Positions 39,413 through 49,903 of a stretch of DNA of 64,000 bases are shown here, piece by piece. Positions within the stretch are counted from its first letter, which is position 1. Each line of letters opens with the position of its first letter. The stretch comes from Trichomonas tenax (taxonomy: Eukaryota > Parabasalia > Trichomonadida > Trichomonadidae). The DNA lies in assembly GCA_023091735.1 (NCBI GenBank), contig JALKBU010000020.1, positions 62,001 to 126,000 of the forward strand, given 5' to 3'. The notes beneath the pieces are model-generated. The model was not told the origin of the DNA. It searched no databases and was given only the letters and a program-made list of their open reading frames with translations. A program made the position numbers and the translations under genes.

Positions 39413-40888
39413 ATGGAACAATTAAGCGAGAACAATTTTGACTCAGATACGCCTCCAAAGGAGGAAAAAGCGGCACCAAAGCAACAGCCGAAGAAGGGCA
39501 AAATCAGGAAGAGCAAAGAATACATAGAATACGCTAAGAGTCGCCGCCAATATCTAACGAATCTGACAATGACGCCATCCTCGATCCTTTTCATGCTCGA
39601 AACGAGCAACATAAAGACAGGCGTGCAGAGCAGAGGTACCCAACACCAGCCAAGCCGCTTCGGTTTATCAACACAAACAGATACACTGACTTTTTCTACG
39701 ACATCGGCACAGTTTCCTGACATAGAGCCAACGAAAAAGCAATATCCGTCAACAATTCACTTCCTTAAAGCCGCATCAGCGACAATCTCAGCACTTCTCG
39801 ATCAAGCTGAGTTTTCTTCCACTTCTAACTCAAATCATGCACTCTCAAGAGTCAACAAATTCGCGACAAAGGGTGTTCCACTCAGCGTTGCGACGACAAA
39901 GTCAAGAACAATCGCTTTAGTCGAAGAATCTCCAGGAAACAAAACGATCTACGTGTGGAACGCTCGCTCGTCGACAGCGAACTACCAACTTGTGTCGCCT
40001 TCGACTCCGACATGTTTCTGCATCCACGACGATGCCCGCGTCGTAATCGCGGGAACAGAGTCTGGCTCAATCCTAGCGTGGGATTTACTGAAGAAAACGA
40101 AGTCAGGACAGAACGAGACTGTGTTGCAGCCAGTGTTTACAACAAATGACATGCCGTTGAAGAATCATATTGATTCTATTGTTGGCATTTCAATTTTTGG
40201 CAGACGTGGTACAAGCGTTGTCTGCGCACTCGATGGATCTGCTGTAGCCACGTTTTGGCACGTAAGGACAGAAAATGACGAATTCACGTTATTTAAAGCA
40301 GAAACTGTTCGTTTAGCGCCATCATACTTCCCAACATTCTCACTTGCTGTTGCTCCAAACTCTGTTGATAGCTTTTTGGTTGGTTGCGGTTGCTCGATTT
40401 GGAATTGCTCCAGATTCGGCAGCACGACGTCACCAGCGACATACAACGCAAGCGCAGCTGTCAGATCTATCGCGTTCTCGAAATTGATACCAACACTCTT
40501 CGCTATCGGTCAGGATAATGGTAAACTTGCAATTTACGATGTCCTTTCAGCGGAGCCTCTTGTCGAGTTCTGCGTCGATATTTCTACCAGCGACTTGTCA
40601 GTTGTTTGGTCCCCGAAGCGCGCTTCAGTCCTCTTCGTTGCAGCAACGCAGACAATGAGATTATTCGTCTACGACCTCGCGAAGGACTTGAGGAAGCCGA
40701 TTTATACACACAAGGTTGGAAATGCAGCATATACTATCGATGCTGCTGATACAGAGAACGGCGTTATCTTAGCTATTGGTGAAGGTGACAGTAGCGCTTC
40801 TGTCCTGCGTGTGAATAATGCTTTATCGAATCCTCTTTCTGATACTGAGCGCGATTCTTTTTTAATGCAATTGTATGGTTCTTATTAA
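39413..40888 (+). CDS. WD-repeat protein, dynein-2 intermediate chain (WDR60)-like
   Basis: A 491-residue protein. Residues 1-60 are charged with a basic helix (KSKEYIEYAKSRRQYL), and residues 60-140 form a linker with a TQTDT motif typical of light-chain-binding sites in dynein intermediate chains. The rest is a beta propeller with at least five WD-like blades (IYVWNAR, ILAWDLL, CSIWNCS, LAIYDVL, LFVYDLA). The blade order and the VIAGTESGSILAWDL strand resemble DYNC2I1/WDR60 of the retrograde intraflagellar-transport motor. Animal WDR60 has a far longer N-terminus, so this would be a compact version; WDR34 or another propeller is the alternative. GC-richer than its flanks. Confidence 0.6.
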   Translation: MEQLSENNFDSDTPPKEEKAAPKQQPKKGKIRKSKEYIEYAKSRRQYLTNLTMTPSSILFMLETSNIKTGVQSRGTQHQPSRFGLSTQTDTLTFSTTSAQFPDIEPTKKQYPSTIHFLKAASATISALLDQAEFSSTSNSNHALSRVNKFATKGVPLSVATTKSRTIALVEESPGNKTIYVWNARSSTANYQLVSPSTPTCFCIHDDARVVIAGTESGSILAWDLLKKTKSGQNETVLQPVFTTNDMPLKNHIDSIVGISIFGRRGTSVVCALDGSAVATFWHVRTENDEFTLFKAETVRLAPSYFPTFSLAVAPNSVDSFLVGCGCSIWNCSRFGSTTSPATYNASAAVRSIAFSKLIPTLFAIGQDNGKLAIYDVLSAEPLVEFCVDISTSDLSVVWSPKRASVLFVAATQTMRLFVYDLAKDLRKPIYTHKVGNAAYTIDAADTENGVILAIGEGDSSASVLRVNNALSNPLSDTERDSFLMQLYGSY

Positions 40889-40950
40889 AGTCTATGAATG
40901 TTTTATGATAATAATTCTTTTTTTGACAAACATAAATATTACAAACATTT

Positions 40951-43734
40951 TTAAAATATAAAAAACATGGGAAAAAATATTACATGGAATTCTTCTGAAT
41001 CAGGAAGTGAGAAAGATGTATTGGAAAGAAGATAAGTGTGTCCATTCTCTTCGGCACCAAGCTCTTTGACATAATACTTCAAGAACTTAATTTCGCCGTA
41101 AGTCCTATCACTGATGTGAACTAACCACGGCGGACAGACTTCTGAGAGCTTCATTGTACCTTGTGGAGTGTCTCCGATGACGTCATACACAGGTTGTAGA
41201 GTTCCAACCATGCCACATTTGAAGCTGCCTGTGTGGATACCAATTCCTAGTATGACTTTGTTTGGCTCTACAACTTTGGAAGCGAGAGAAAGCATCTTGA
41301 GTGCGACATCGCATGCAGCCTGAGCTGTTGACTTTGAGCGATTGTATAGACCTGAGACAGCAACGTAACTGAGGCCACATGTTCTGATTCTAATTGTATC
41401 ATCGTTGAGTGCTGAATCAAGGGTAGTGAACACAGCCTGCGCTGTCATGATGAGCAAAAAACTCAAAATTAAGTTATATAAGGATGACTTAGATTGAGAA
41501 TCTCCTGAGATAATCTTGTAGTTCTTGTTGCTGCAGATATCATCCGGAATGTTTCCTTTTGTGCAGGAATCAAGAAATGCAGTAAGGCTGCTATTAAGAT
41601 CATCAACATATGTTTCTAAAGAGTCTCGCGTGCTAAACTCCAAAAGAGTTCCTCGAACAGGTCCAACATAGACATCTCGTATTTGATCCTGCTGATATAA
41701 AGAAATCCTTCTAACAAGTTGCGGAATTATACTGATTTCTATTTGAATGGCACCAACAATCTCTATTGGTTCTGTAGTACTCAAGTTGTTGACTCTCATA
41801 AGAGCGATGATTAATTGGCACAAAAGCATAAAAATCATGAGGAAGATCATAATAATACCAGTAGCAATCAGAAGTTTTCGTGAAGGGAAAGGCTAATTTT
41901 CGACAATTTGTTGAACGGATATCCAAGGATCCATTTGGTCCTGGAAGTTGTGATCAACATCATTTAAATCAGTGGATGACGTGTAATCGCTGTCAATGTC
42001 TCCGACCTTTCTAATTCTGTTAAGTTTCGCTTGAAGATCCATTGTTTTTGAATAATCACCAAGGGACTTGTGGAAAACAATTACAGCTTCACGGAACACG
42101 GTCTGAGAGTGCGGGTAGTTTCTCATTAAGTTAGTGAACAAAGTATCTGTTCGAATGTGATCATATGAAATTTGTGGCAAAACATTCCGTGCAATCGCTG
42201 CTTGATTGCTGCACCCCAGAACTCAGAGCAAAAGCCTTGGAGTGTGTAACTCGCTCTTTTACAAAAAGCGACAGAATTCAATAATGGTTGGCTCAATTGC
42301 GTCAATAACTCTTGTCTGAGATGATCAAACAACATTGCAAAGCTTCTGGTATTGAAAGGACCAGAAGAAAGCTTTTGAACACTCACTGCCAAAGAATTTA
42401 ACATTCTAACATCGTTTTGTAAAGCGTAAGATACTTGACAAGCACTTAAATGAAGATCTGATTTGAGTGTTTGATCAGTACACCACTTAATGAAGCTCTG
42501 ATCTTCAACTTCTGGAACATCGAATAAATATCCAATTCTGAGATAAAGAGCTAAAGTATGCTCTCCAGATATTCCAATTTTGAGGAAATCAACGTTCGTT
42601 GTCTTATTTAGATGGAGCATTGCAGCTGAAAGAGGATCTAAATTTGAATCATTGTCTTCTTGCTCTTCTGTCGCCCTCATATTGTTGAATGCGTTGACAA
42701 TGAGCTTGCAGCGTGATGATATAAGGAACTTTGCAAGTTGGTAAGCAACAGGAATAAAAATCACACATGCAAGGAAATAATATGGTGAATACTTGTTCGT
42801 GTAGTATGCTACGAGAGGAAAATATGAAAATGGTACTGCGGAGAATGCAGTTGACAACAACACAGCATTATATTTCAAATTTATCGCAGGAGTTGTGAAC
42901 CAAAAGTTGAAAGCAAAAAGAACAGCAAGTAAATGAATAATAAATATAAATGTCATCTCCTTAGCGGGACTTGATAAGAATCACAATACGCATGCAATGA
43001 TCTTATCCAAAAACAAAACTAAGTTGATTTGAGAATCCAATGCAGATTGTGAATACCAAAATTGCGTCAAATCGTTATTTCTTATGATCAGTGTGGCATT
43101 ATAAACATTACAGGAGAAGAAAATGTAAACTAATTGAATGACAAACAATGGAATTGAAATAATAAAATTAATTAAATACTCTCTATCGTAATTTGCTATC
43201 ATGTATGTCATGTTTGAAAGGAAGTAATAAGAGGTATACATCGAGAAAAAGGGACCAATGATTCTTGAAGATAATATCCAAATATAAATTTGTCTTCTCG
43301 TTTGGGAGGTTCCATATTTATAACAAATGAGGTTTCTTACCAAAAGATAAGCTGAAGTAATGTAAACAAGGATTAATGAGACATTAAATGTAATGTTAAG
43401 TTTAAGAGTTGAGTTTTCTGATAAAATTATCTTCATGTACCTGAGGATTTTTAAGAATGTGTTAAAAACAGAATGTTCGACTTTATTGACTAATAATATT
43501 CCTGCACCGCCCAAGAGAGCGAACCAAGGAAAGATGAACTCATGTATAGTATTTATCCATGGCTTGACTTCGTTGAATCTACCAACATCGAGAGAAAATT
43601 GCATTATGATCTGAGTAATAATCTTTTACACCATTTTTCTCTCCGCCATTCCACATGGCACTAGTATCTACTTCGTATTTCCTTGAGAGAGTCGACTTTG
43701 AGTGTATGCTTGACGCTGCATACACAGATGTCAT
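40951..43734 (-). pseudogene. Broken multi-pass membrane nucleotidyl (adenylyl/guanylyl) cyclase
   Basis: Remains of a trichomonad-type class III cyclase. The original ATG is probably at 43732-43734. A frame change near 43595-43610 leads to a multi-pass membrane segment (43604 to 42984). An in-frame TGA follows at 42981-42983, with the same frame continuing to about 42190. A second frame change lies near 42190. Another in-frame stop, TAG, at 41893-41895 precedes the last membrane helix, and the frame then runs to 40951. Only the second half of the catalytic domain is left (IRTCGLSYVAVSGLY, LGIGIHTGSFKCGMVG and YDVIGDTPQGTMKLSE). The first half, with the metal-binding Asp residues, is missing. 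It cannot encode an active cyclase. Confidence 0.85.
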
Positions 43735-44667
43735 TTTCTAGATACTGCAAAAGTAACAATTTTTCTATGAAAACATTTGTTTTTTGTTTACAAAAAAAAT
43801 TGCTAAAGAAAATTTGAAAACTTTTTGTTGTCTATATATAGAAATGATATTTGGATATGTTGTAATGTAAGAAATTTTGTTTGGTTTATAATAAGGTTAT
43901 TCCATTAATAAGGTTAAATATAGCAAGATGAAAAATTTAAATAAATCAGCATTACCTTCAATCATAGATTTCATTTGAACAGCTAGATTTTTATTGGGAA
44001 CAATACATGTTTGAGATTTTTTGCAGAAATAAGTACACAATTATGTTGCCTATATATGTTTTATTTATAAGTAAAAATATCAAGTTTTTCGGACGCTTTT
44101 TGCCACAGGGCATCCCCATTGTAAACCATTCAAAATTGATATAATTCATTTTTCGTCGGCCATGTTGATTTAAATCTATTTTTCAAAACGCCGTCCCAGA
44201 AAGGTGCTTTGAAAGCTGTCCTCCACCCACAAAGCATTTCATTAAAATTTCTAAAGGAAAAGATCTACAGATGCTTACACAATGCATTAAATGTACTTAT
44301 TATGTTTTTTTAACATTATGACAAGTAAAATTTATGCTTTTTGCCAAAATAAAATCACTTTTTTTAAATACGCCAATGTCAATATAAAATGTATAGAATT
44401 TACCACGTTATTTTTGAGCACATATGAAAGAATGCTGCACCAATTGATATATAAGAATAAAGCATCAATGAGATTCAAGTTCTTCTTTCCTAGAGCTCGA
44501 GATTAAATAATGAAAAGTTTTTGGTTACATGACTAAAAGCATTACATTTGACAACGATTATTTTGTTTTCAATTGTTAATCGGCATTACATTTAATGTTA
44601 ATGTATAAACAGCCCAGACTTTATATATAGGCTCTCAATGATGTATATCATCGAAACATCAAAATAA
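43735..44667. other. Intergenic region with an unexplained GC-richer patch
   Basis: 933 bp, mainly AT-rich. At about 44100-44240 there is a GC-richer, coding-like patch best read leftward, with two overlapping short frames that begin with ATG near 44240. No family was recognised; it may be repeat debris. Confidence 0.3.
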
Positions 44668-45471
44668 ATGAATGGTGAGATTGAGAAGCATACAAAGGAT
44701 AATTTAGACTTTTTGCTATGCGGCGCAAAGCCTCTAATCTCATCACGACGTGTTAAATGGGCAGTAGTGGAGCGGGAAATAGAACAAAAAGAGATAGATT
44801 TAACAGGATTTCCTGAACCAACGTTGTCAATCAAAAGAACTCGACCAAAAACTGCACAAAGTCTCAAAGACCCACTTCCAAAATCTCGAACAATGGACTG
44901 TTCCTCTTACAATAAAGTGAAAAAAGAATTGAATGAACAAAAAAACGTTGGCGACTGCTTAATTGTCTACGAATGCAACCAAAAACGTAAACTGAACCAG
45001 ATGCATCAAGACTGGAAAGAGCAATTCATGCAACCTTTTGATACAAGAATGAAGAAGAAATTAAATGGACGAGATTACAGCACATTCAGGCACTCTCAGT
45101 CAAGAGCATACACATCTTTAAGTGCGAGACCTATGACACAGTCGCTTTATCACGATGAACCTGAAAAAGTTCCTTTCGTTCGTGTTTCCACATCAGGATT
45201 AGATGACAGAGTACACAAGGCCTCAATAAATGCAAAGAAGGAACAACAGCTCACAAGGACAATCACGTCATTATCCGCAAGAAAGCCAATCCCAATCGAA
45301 GAGATGGACGATGAATTTGCGTCTAGACCTGAGTTGAATAAGATAAGCCGCCTGTACGAAACAAGATTTTGCGGTGGTGATGAAGAAAATCCGGCTGTTG
45401 GAAAGAAGTACTTTTCTAGACATAACTCTTCAAGAATTAGTCAGACTATTAGTAACCTTTCGAATAATTAA
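44668..45471 (+). CDS. Basic low-complexity protein of unknown function (267 aa)
   Basis: A 267-residue basic protein, mostly polar and probably disordered with short helices. It has repeated SLSAR elements (TSLSARPMTQSL near 149-160 and TSLSARKPIP near 204-213) and ends in a Ser/Asn-rich tail. No domain or catalytic residue was recognised. A cytoskeleton-binding role would fit the basic disordered character but is only inference. The start is the first ATG after a TATATA-rich leader. Confidence 0.65.
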   Translation: MNGEIEKHTKDNLDFLLCGAKPLISSRRVKWAVVEREIEQKEIDLTGFPEPTLSIKRTRPKTAQSLKDPLPKSRTMDCSSYNKVKKELNEQKNVGDCLIVYECNQKRKLNQMHQDWKEQFMQPFDTRMKKKLNGRDYSTFRHSQSRAYTSLSARPMTQSLYHDEPEKVPFVRVSTSGLDDRVHKASINAKKEQQLTRTITSLSARKPIPIEEMDDEFASRPELNKISRLYETRFCGGDEENPAVGKKYFSRHNSSRISQTISNLSNN

Positions 45472-45811
45472 TGTTTTGTTTGTGTTTATTTTTTTGATAT
45501 TTTGTTTATATAAAATATATTGTTTGTATATTTCCTAAATGAATGTGTTTTAAGTGCCCAAACAATAAATAACAATTCTATAACAGGAGTTCGACTTATA
45601 GCATCGACTTCATATTTCAACCATGGAAATCAATATAATACAATTTCAAAATGATGAATTGCGAATTTAAACTTGATCTCGACTTCAATTCATTGAAAAG
45701 ACTGAATGCAGGTCATAATATTTTCATCATTGCTATTCCTGCCACTCAATGTTAATATCAGTGCCATTTTAAAATAAATATAGGTTTATGAAAGACAAAG
45801 AAAAAAATAAA
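45472..45811. other. Convergent intergenic spacer
   Basis: 340 bp, AT-rich; nothing was recognised. Confidence 0.4.
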
Positions 45812-46951
45812 TCAAGCAAACAATGAAGCTGCTCTACGAGCACCAATTTTTGAAGTAAGCTCTCTTCTGAGAAACGCAGAATCCTTTCTGGCCTTTTCAA
45901 GTTCAGCCTTTAACTTCGCGATGCTTTGCTGAATAGCGAATGATTCGCGTAATAAACTTTGTTGTTCTTCTGCTCTCTGCTTTTCCAATTCCAACTGCCG
46001 TGTCTTTCTCATATTTGCATTCATGAGAGCTGCCTTGAGCTTTTCAGCAACAATGTTAGCCTTGCTAAGCTTCTGCTTGAACTCTGCTTCTGTATTATTA
46101 ATTTGATTCTGAATTGATTCAATTTTTGCTTTGTGCTTGGAAACTATTTCTACTCTCTTGGCCTGTGTTCTGTCTAACTCATTGAACAGCTTAGATAATT
46201 CTTCTTGATATTTATCTTCTTTCTTTTTCATTTCGGCTTGAAAAGCCTGAATTTCTTTCTGATACTGTGTTTCTTGGTCATCTAATAACATTGTCATTTC
46301 TGTAACTCTTATTTTGTTTAATCTCTCTTCCTCTTTTAATAATTGCATTAATTCTCTCTTCTTCACTTCTAACATTGATATCCGTGATATGTAAACACTT
46401 TCGTTAGACTGAATTTTATCATCTTCGCTATCCATGACTGTTGTTTTTGTAGATCTAATTTTATTTTGTGTTTCACGTAGTTGAGAACGAATATTTTCGA
46501 TTTCTTGTTTCTCATCAAAGCTATCATGTGGAATTTGCATGTTTTGCAGCGATGCAGCATAAGCAGCGAGCGCAGCTTCGTGTTGAGCTTGTAATTGCTC
46601 CATATTCATAAGATGGTTCATCCTTGATTCCGCGGATTTAGCCTCAGCATCGATTTTAATGCGCTTGAGTTCTGTTAATAAAGTTTCTTTCTCATTCATG
46701 AAATCTCTCTCTTCCTGAGCGAGTTGTGATTGAGCTGCATTAATTCGTAAAATGTAGTCCTGGAGTTGACCCTGCAATTCGTGTAATTCTGCTTCTTTCG
46801 CTGCTTTTGCGTCTTCCATTGCTTGATTAATCTTTTCTGCTCTCGTTACGCGAAATTGTTCATATGTAGGTTGTTGCGGCGGCATTGACTTAGCAAGTTC
46901 TGAGACGGCTGATCGCGAAATTCCGCTGCGTGATCCAGATCTTGTCGTCAT
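45812..46951 (-). CDS. Coiled-coil protein of unknown function (379 aa)
   Basis: The start is the ATG at 46949-46951; the open frame has one more codon upstream that is not ATG. Residues 1-35 are a Ser/Arg-rich disordered head (SGSRSGISRS), and from about 35 to 365 the chain is nearly continuous coiled coil with one break near 125-150. The tail ends ARRAASLFA. No domain was recognised. The head composition and length suit a filament or basal-body component (inference). Upstream are TTACACGTCA (46984-46993) and TTTACATGTCA (47091-47101), members of the motif family shared across the window. Confidence 0.75.
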   Translation of the reverse strand: MTTRSGSRSGISRSAVSELAKSMPPQQPTYEQFRVTRAEKINQAMEDAKAAKEAELHELQGQLQDYILRINAAQSQLAQEERDFMNEKETLLTELKRIKIDAEAKSAESRMNHLMNMEQLQAQHEAALAAYAASLQNMQIPHDSFDEKQEIENIRSQLRETQNKIRSTKTTVMDSEDDKIQSNESVYISRISMLEVKKRELMQLLKEEERLNKIRVTEMTMLLDDQETQYQKEIQAFQAEMKKKEDKYQEELSKLFNELDRTQAKRVEIVSKHKAKIESIQNQINNTEAEFKQKLSKANIVAEKLKAALMNANMRKTRQLELEKQRAEEQQSLLRESFAIQQSIAKLKAELEKARKDSAFLRRELTSKIGARRAASLFA

Positions 46952-47940
46952 CAAATAAAAATTGAAAACTGCTTTTTTCGAAATTACACGTCAAAACACG
47001 GAATCATTCAAAAATCTGATACATGATATAAACACAAGATATTCACCCAAAATATGTTGCGTATAATATGCCGTCAAACGAAAGTAACACTTTACATGTC
47101 ATATTTGACAAATGAATCTGTCAAATAATAAAAAGGGTGTGACTCCAAAAGTGACTTCATGAAAAAATAATTGTGCCTATCTTAAAGACAGCATGAGGAT
47201 GGGTCCCCATGGTGTCTTTGAGACAGTTGCAGCTAGTTTTTGCTACTCCAAGACGAAATCAGAATTTCAATAATTTAGCTGATTTCGTCCTGGACGAGTT
47301 TGTAAGCATTCTTTACACCATATTAGACCTAATGTTAGCATTTCAGGTGTGTTCTAGTGCAAAGTTTGAATATTTGTATCAATTTTCAAAAGTTGTCTGT
47401 GAAGTGAGGAGATGATGTTTATTTAAAGCATGTATGTTTTCAGTTATATTTATCATATTAAATTTTCTTACAAAGAGTTTTTTAAAGTGATATTTGAAAT
47501 AAAAAAAGATATTGAATAAAAATGAATCATAACCAAATATATGTCATTTTCATTAACCAAGGTCATCATTTATGCGATTTTAATAATACTCATCATATTA
47601 TGATTGTTGCAGGTTAAGTTTTTGGACAAAATTTACAAATTCCAACAGACCTCCAAAATTTAGAATCGCTTCAAGCGTTGATATATCGATAGCATACCAT
47701 TTAAGCATTTCACGTTTTAAGTTTCATCGCAAAATCAAATTGACCACTCATGGCCGAAAAGCAAGTGACGGTATATTTTCCCCAAACAGATTTGCTGGTG
47801 ATGAATTTTCAAAATCAAAATAAAGCACTATAGATGTCTATTTTTTGCACTTACTAAATTGGTTATTAGAATCCTCTTATTAAAGAATTTCCATAGGTGA
47901 AATTGTTAGTCACTTAATAATCTGCCAATTTATTTTCAGA
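46952..47940. other. Promoter region and coding-like debris with a 10-bp hairpin
   Basis: The left part is the promoter of the coiled-coil gene. At 47190-47415 both rightward frames look partly coding but are interrupted (a TGA at 47194, or a TAA near 47270), which suggests a decayed gene fragment. It includes a hairpin with 10-bp perfect arms (GACGAAATCA at 47252-47261 and its complement at 47280-47289). Confidence 0.35.
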
Positions 47941-48573
47941 ATGAGCCGATGCTTTAAGGATATTGATGAGATCGAAAAAGTAGACTCCTTTTTAGTTCCA
48001 CCATCTATGCGAGGAATATTACAATTCTCCTTTAATAGCACAAGTGAGAACATCGAATTGCTAAAGAGCATCCAAAAATCGAATGATAATTTTCAGGAGA
48101 TCTACAAAATTTTCCGAAAAATTGCGAAGGAAGGCGATATATCTGCACTCGAATTTGGTGTTAAAGAGAAATATTGTGATGTCACTGGTATGCGTGGTAA
48201 CAATATACTTATTAAGTCAGCACGCAGAGATCATTTCATCCTTTCTAAAATGCTTCTTGAAGTTGAGGTGGATTATTTATATCGCAATAATTCTGGTGAA
48301 AGTGCTATTTTCTATTTTTGTTCTAATAGAAACCACGATGCCATGAAGTATTTTTCTAGTCTTCCAAATGTTGATCCAAATTCTCCAAGTAAAGATGGAT
48401 GGACAACATTGCACTAGGCATCATATAATTCAAATTATGATGTTTGTGAATTTTTACTCATGCTACCAGGAATCGAAATAAATGCTATAAGCATGCGTGG
48501 ACAAACACCACTTAATAGAACATTCAAAAATAGAATCAGGCATCTTCTTATAAGGCATGGAGATATTGAATAA
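47941..48573 (+). pseudogene. Ankyrin-repeat protein gene interrupted by one TAG
   Basis: The first frame encodes 158 residues and ends with TAG at 48415-48417 in the middle of an ankyrin repeat (SKDGWTTLH then stop). Sequence after the stop continues in the same frame for 51 more codons as typical ankyrin sequence (ASYNSNYDVCEFLL, then GQTPLNRT) to a TAA at 48571-48573. In ankyrin repeats the residue after TLH is usually Tyr, Ala or Leu; a Tyr codon differs from TAG by one base, so a single recent substitution explains the break. At least three repeats follow an N-terminal helical region as in many trichomonad ankyrin proteins. A truncated product or readthrough cannot be excluded. Confidence 0.75.
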
Positions 48574-49903
48574 AATCTATTGTAAATATACATTTGAGAC
48601 GACAAACAACAGTCTTATGCACCTGTACTCCGTCTTCTGTCTCGCCTTCTAATGTACACATTTTCATTATCCGAATCTCGCCGTAGAAGCTGAGTGCAGA
48701 TCTGCAAAATTATTCAGCATCCTAATAGTTTCGAGACCCTCAAAGACATTTTTCTCATTGATTCTCCTTATGGATAGGATTTTTTGATGCATCGTTGTAT
48801 GTTCCATGACTACGCAGCGTTTATGTGTTCATGACATTGATGAGCTAAAATATCTTGGATTTGCATTCATTAAAATTGGTGTTTGAAGATTTTAAATGAT
48901 TGAATAATGAGCACTATATTATATATCATATATGGTTTAATTTGGTTTTGATGACTACCAATCCTTAAAAATATAGCGTTGAGCAGAATATGCAATTTTA
49001 ATAGGCCTAAATGAATTACAACATTTAGAAATTTTCAACGGTTTAATTATATAAATAATGCATTATTTTAATCTCTTACATTAGTTGCATAATGATTTTA
49101 GTGTTTAGAAGGCTTATAAATGAAATTGTCACCAAATCGTGACAGTAATTTTACACGACAGATTCTTAAAATTTTATCGTCTCGAACAAAAAAAATATTT
49201 ACGGATTTGACTCAATACCATAAAGAAGATATACACATGCAGGCTATAGCTCAAATATCTAAGGATTTAGTCGGAATTTGAGAATTCAATATGGAAATGC
49301 CATTTAAGTTTACAATCATTGAAAATACTAAAAGTGACGAAAATTGTACAATTTCTCTGAAAATAAATTTTATCTTTGAAACCGAGGAATGGTCTGTTTG
49401 TGCGGTACATTATTGTTTTTTAAGGATAAAAAGTTTCAAAAACTCAACCAAATGGCAAAATTATTTTTATTGCTTTTCTGAGTATATGATTTTATTTGAT
49501 ACTATTATAGAGTTACTTTTGTAATTTGCTAATGTTATTAAAGTTTATTCTTTAATAAATGATCATTTCTATTTTCTTTGGTTCTCGATTTCGAAGAATG
49601 AAAAAGAATGCCAACGTTCGAAATCATTTTTTGCGAATAAAATCTGTTTCACTATATATTATACTAATAGCAGCGATGCACATATCATATATACTGCAAC
49701 TTCCAAAGTTGGTAATGATATTTCTTAACAATTTTTTTCATCTTTAAGATTATGACTTAACTGCTTTAGCATAGTCATATAAATTGTATTACACAATGTT
49801 GATCACAAATATTTGTTAATATTTAGCTTATATTATATTGAAATCAAAAAATTAATTAAAATGATCATATCAATATATTTATAGAACAACAAACAATAGT
49901 ATA
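48574..49903. other. Degraded region with several coding-like fragments
   Basis: 1.3 kb with no intact gene of usual size. Leftward at 48667-48807 a 46-codon ATG frame with coding-like composition overlaps a second open frame reaching 48615, as if one gene had been shifted. Rightward at 49120-49524 a frame with ATG is open except for one TGA near 49279. These look like remnants; no family was recognised. Confidence 0.35.
49120..49524 (+). pseudogene. Possible decayed gene with one in-frame TGA
   Basis: An ATG at 49120 opens a frame of 53 codons that ends in TGA near 49279-49281, then continues in the same frame through 49291 to a stop at 49522-49524. The composition (mixed polar residues, few runs) is better than the flanking random frames but not decisive. 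No domain was recognised. Confidence 0.3.

Noticed and set aside
42126..43604. Two separate multi-pass membrane protein genes
   Set aside because: The two frames are the same frame split by one TGA and join with the cyclase remnants downstream, so one pseudogene explains them.
43708..43733. Hairpin GTGTATGC...GCATACAC suggesting a regulatory stem
   Set aside because: It falls within the decayed N-terminal coding part of the cyclase pseudogene and is explained by coding sequence.
44291..44506. 71-codon ATG frame before the basic protein gene
   Set aside because: Chance-like composition, with no initiator and no motif.
49559..49747. 62-codon frame with a hydrophobic segment
   Set aside because: AT-rich chance frame next to debris; no support as a gene.
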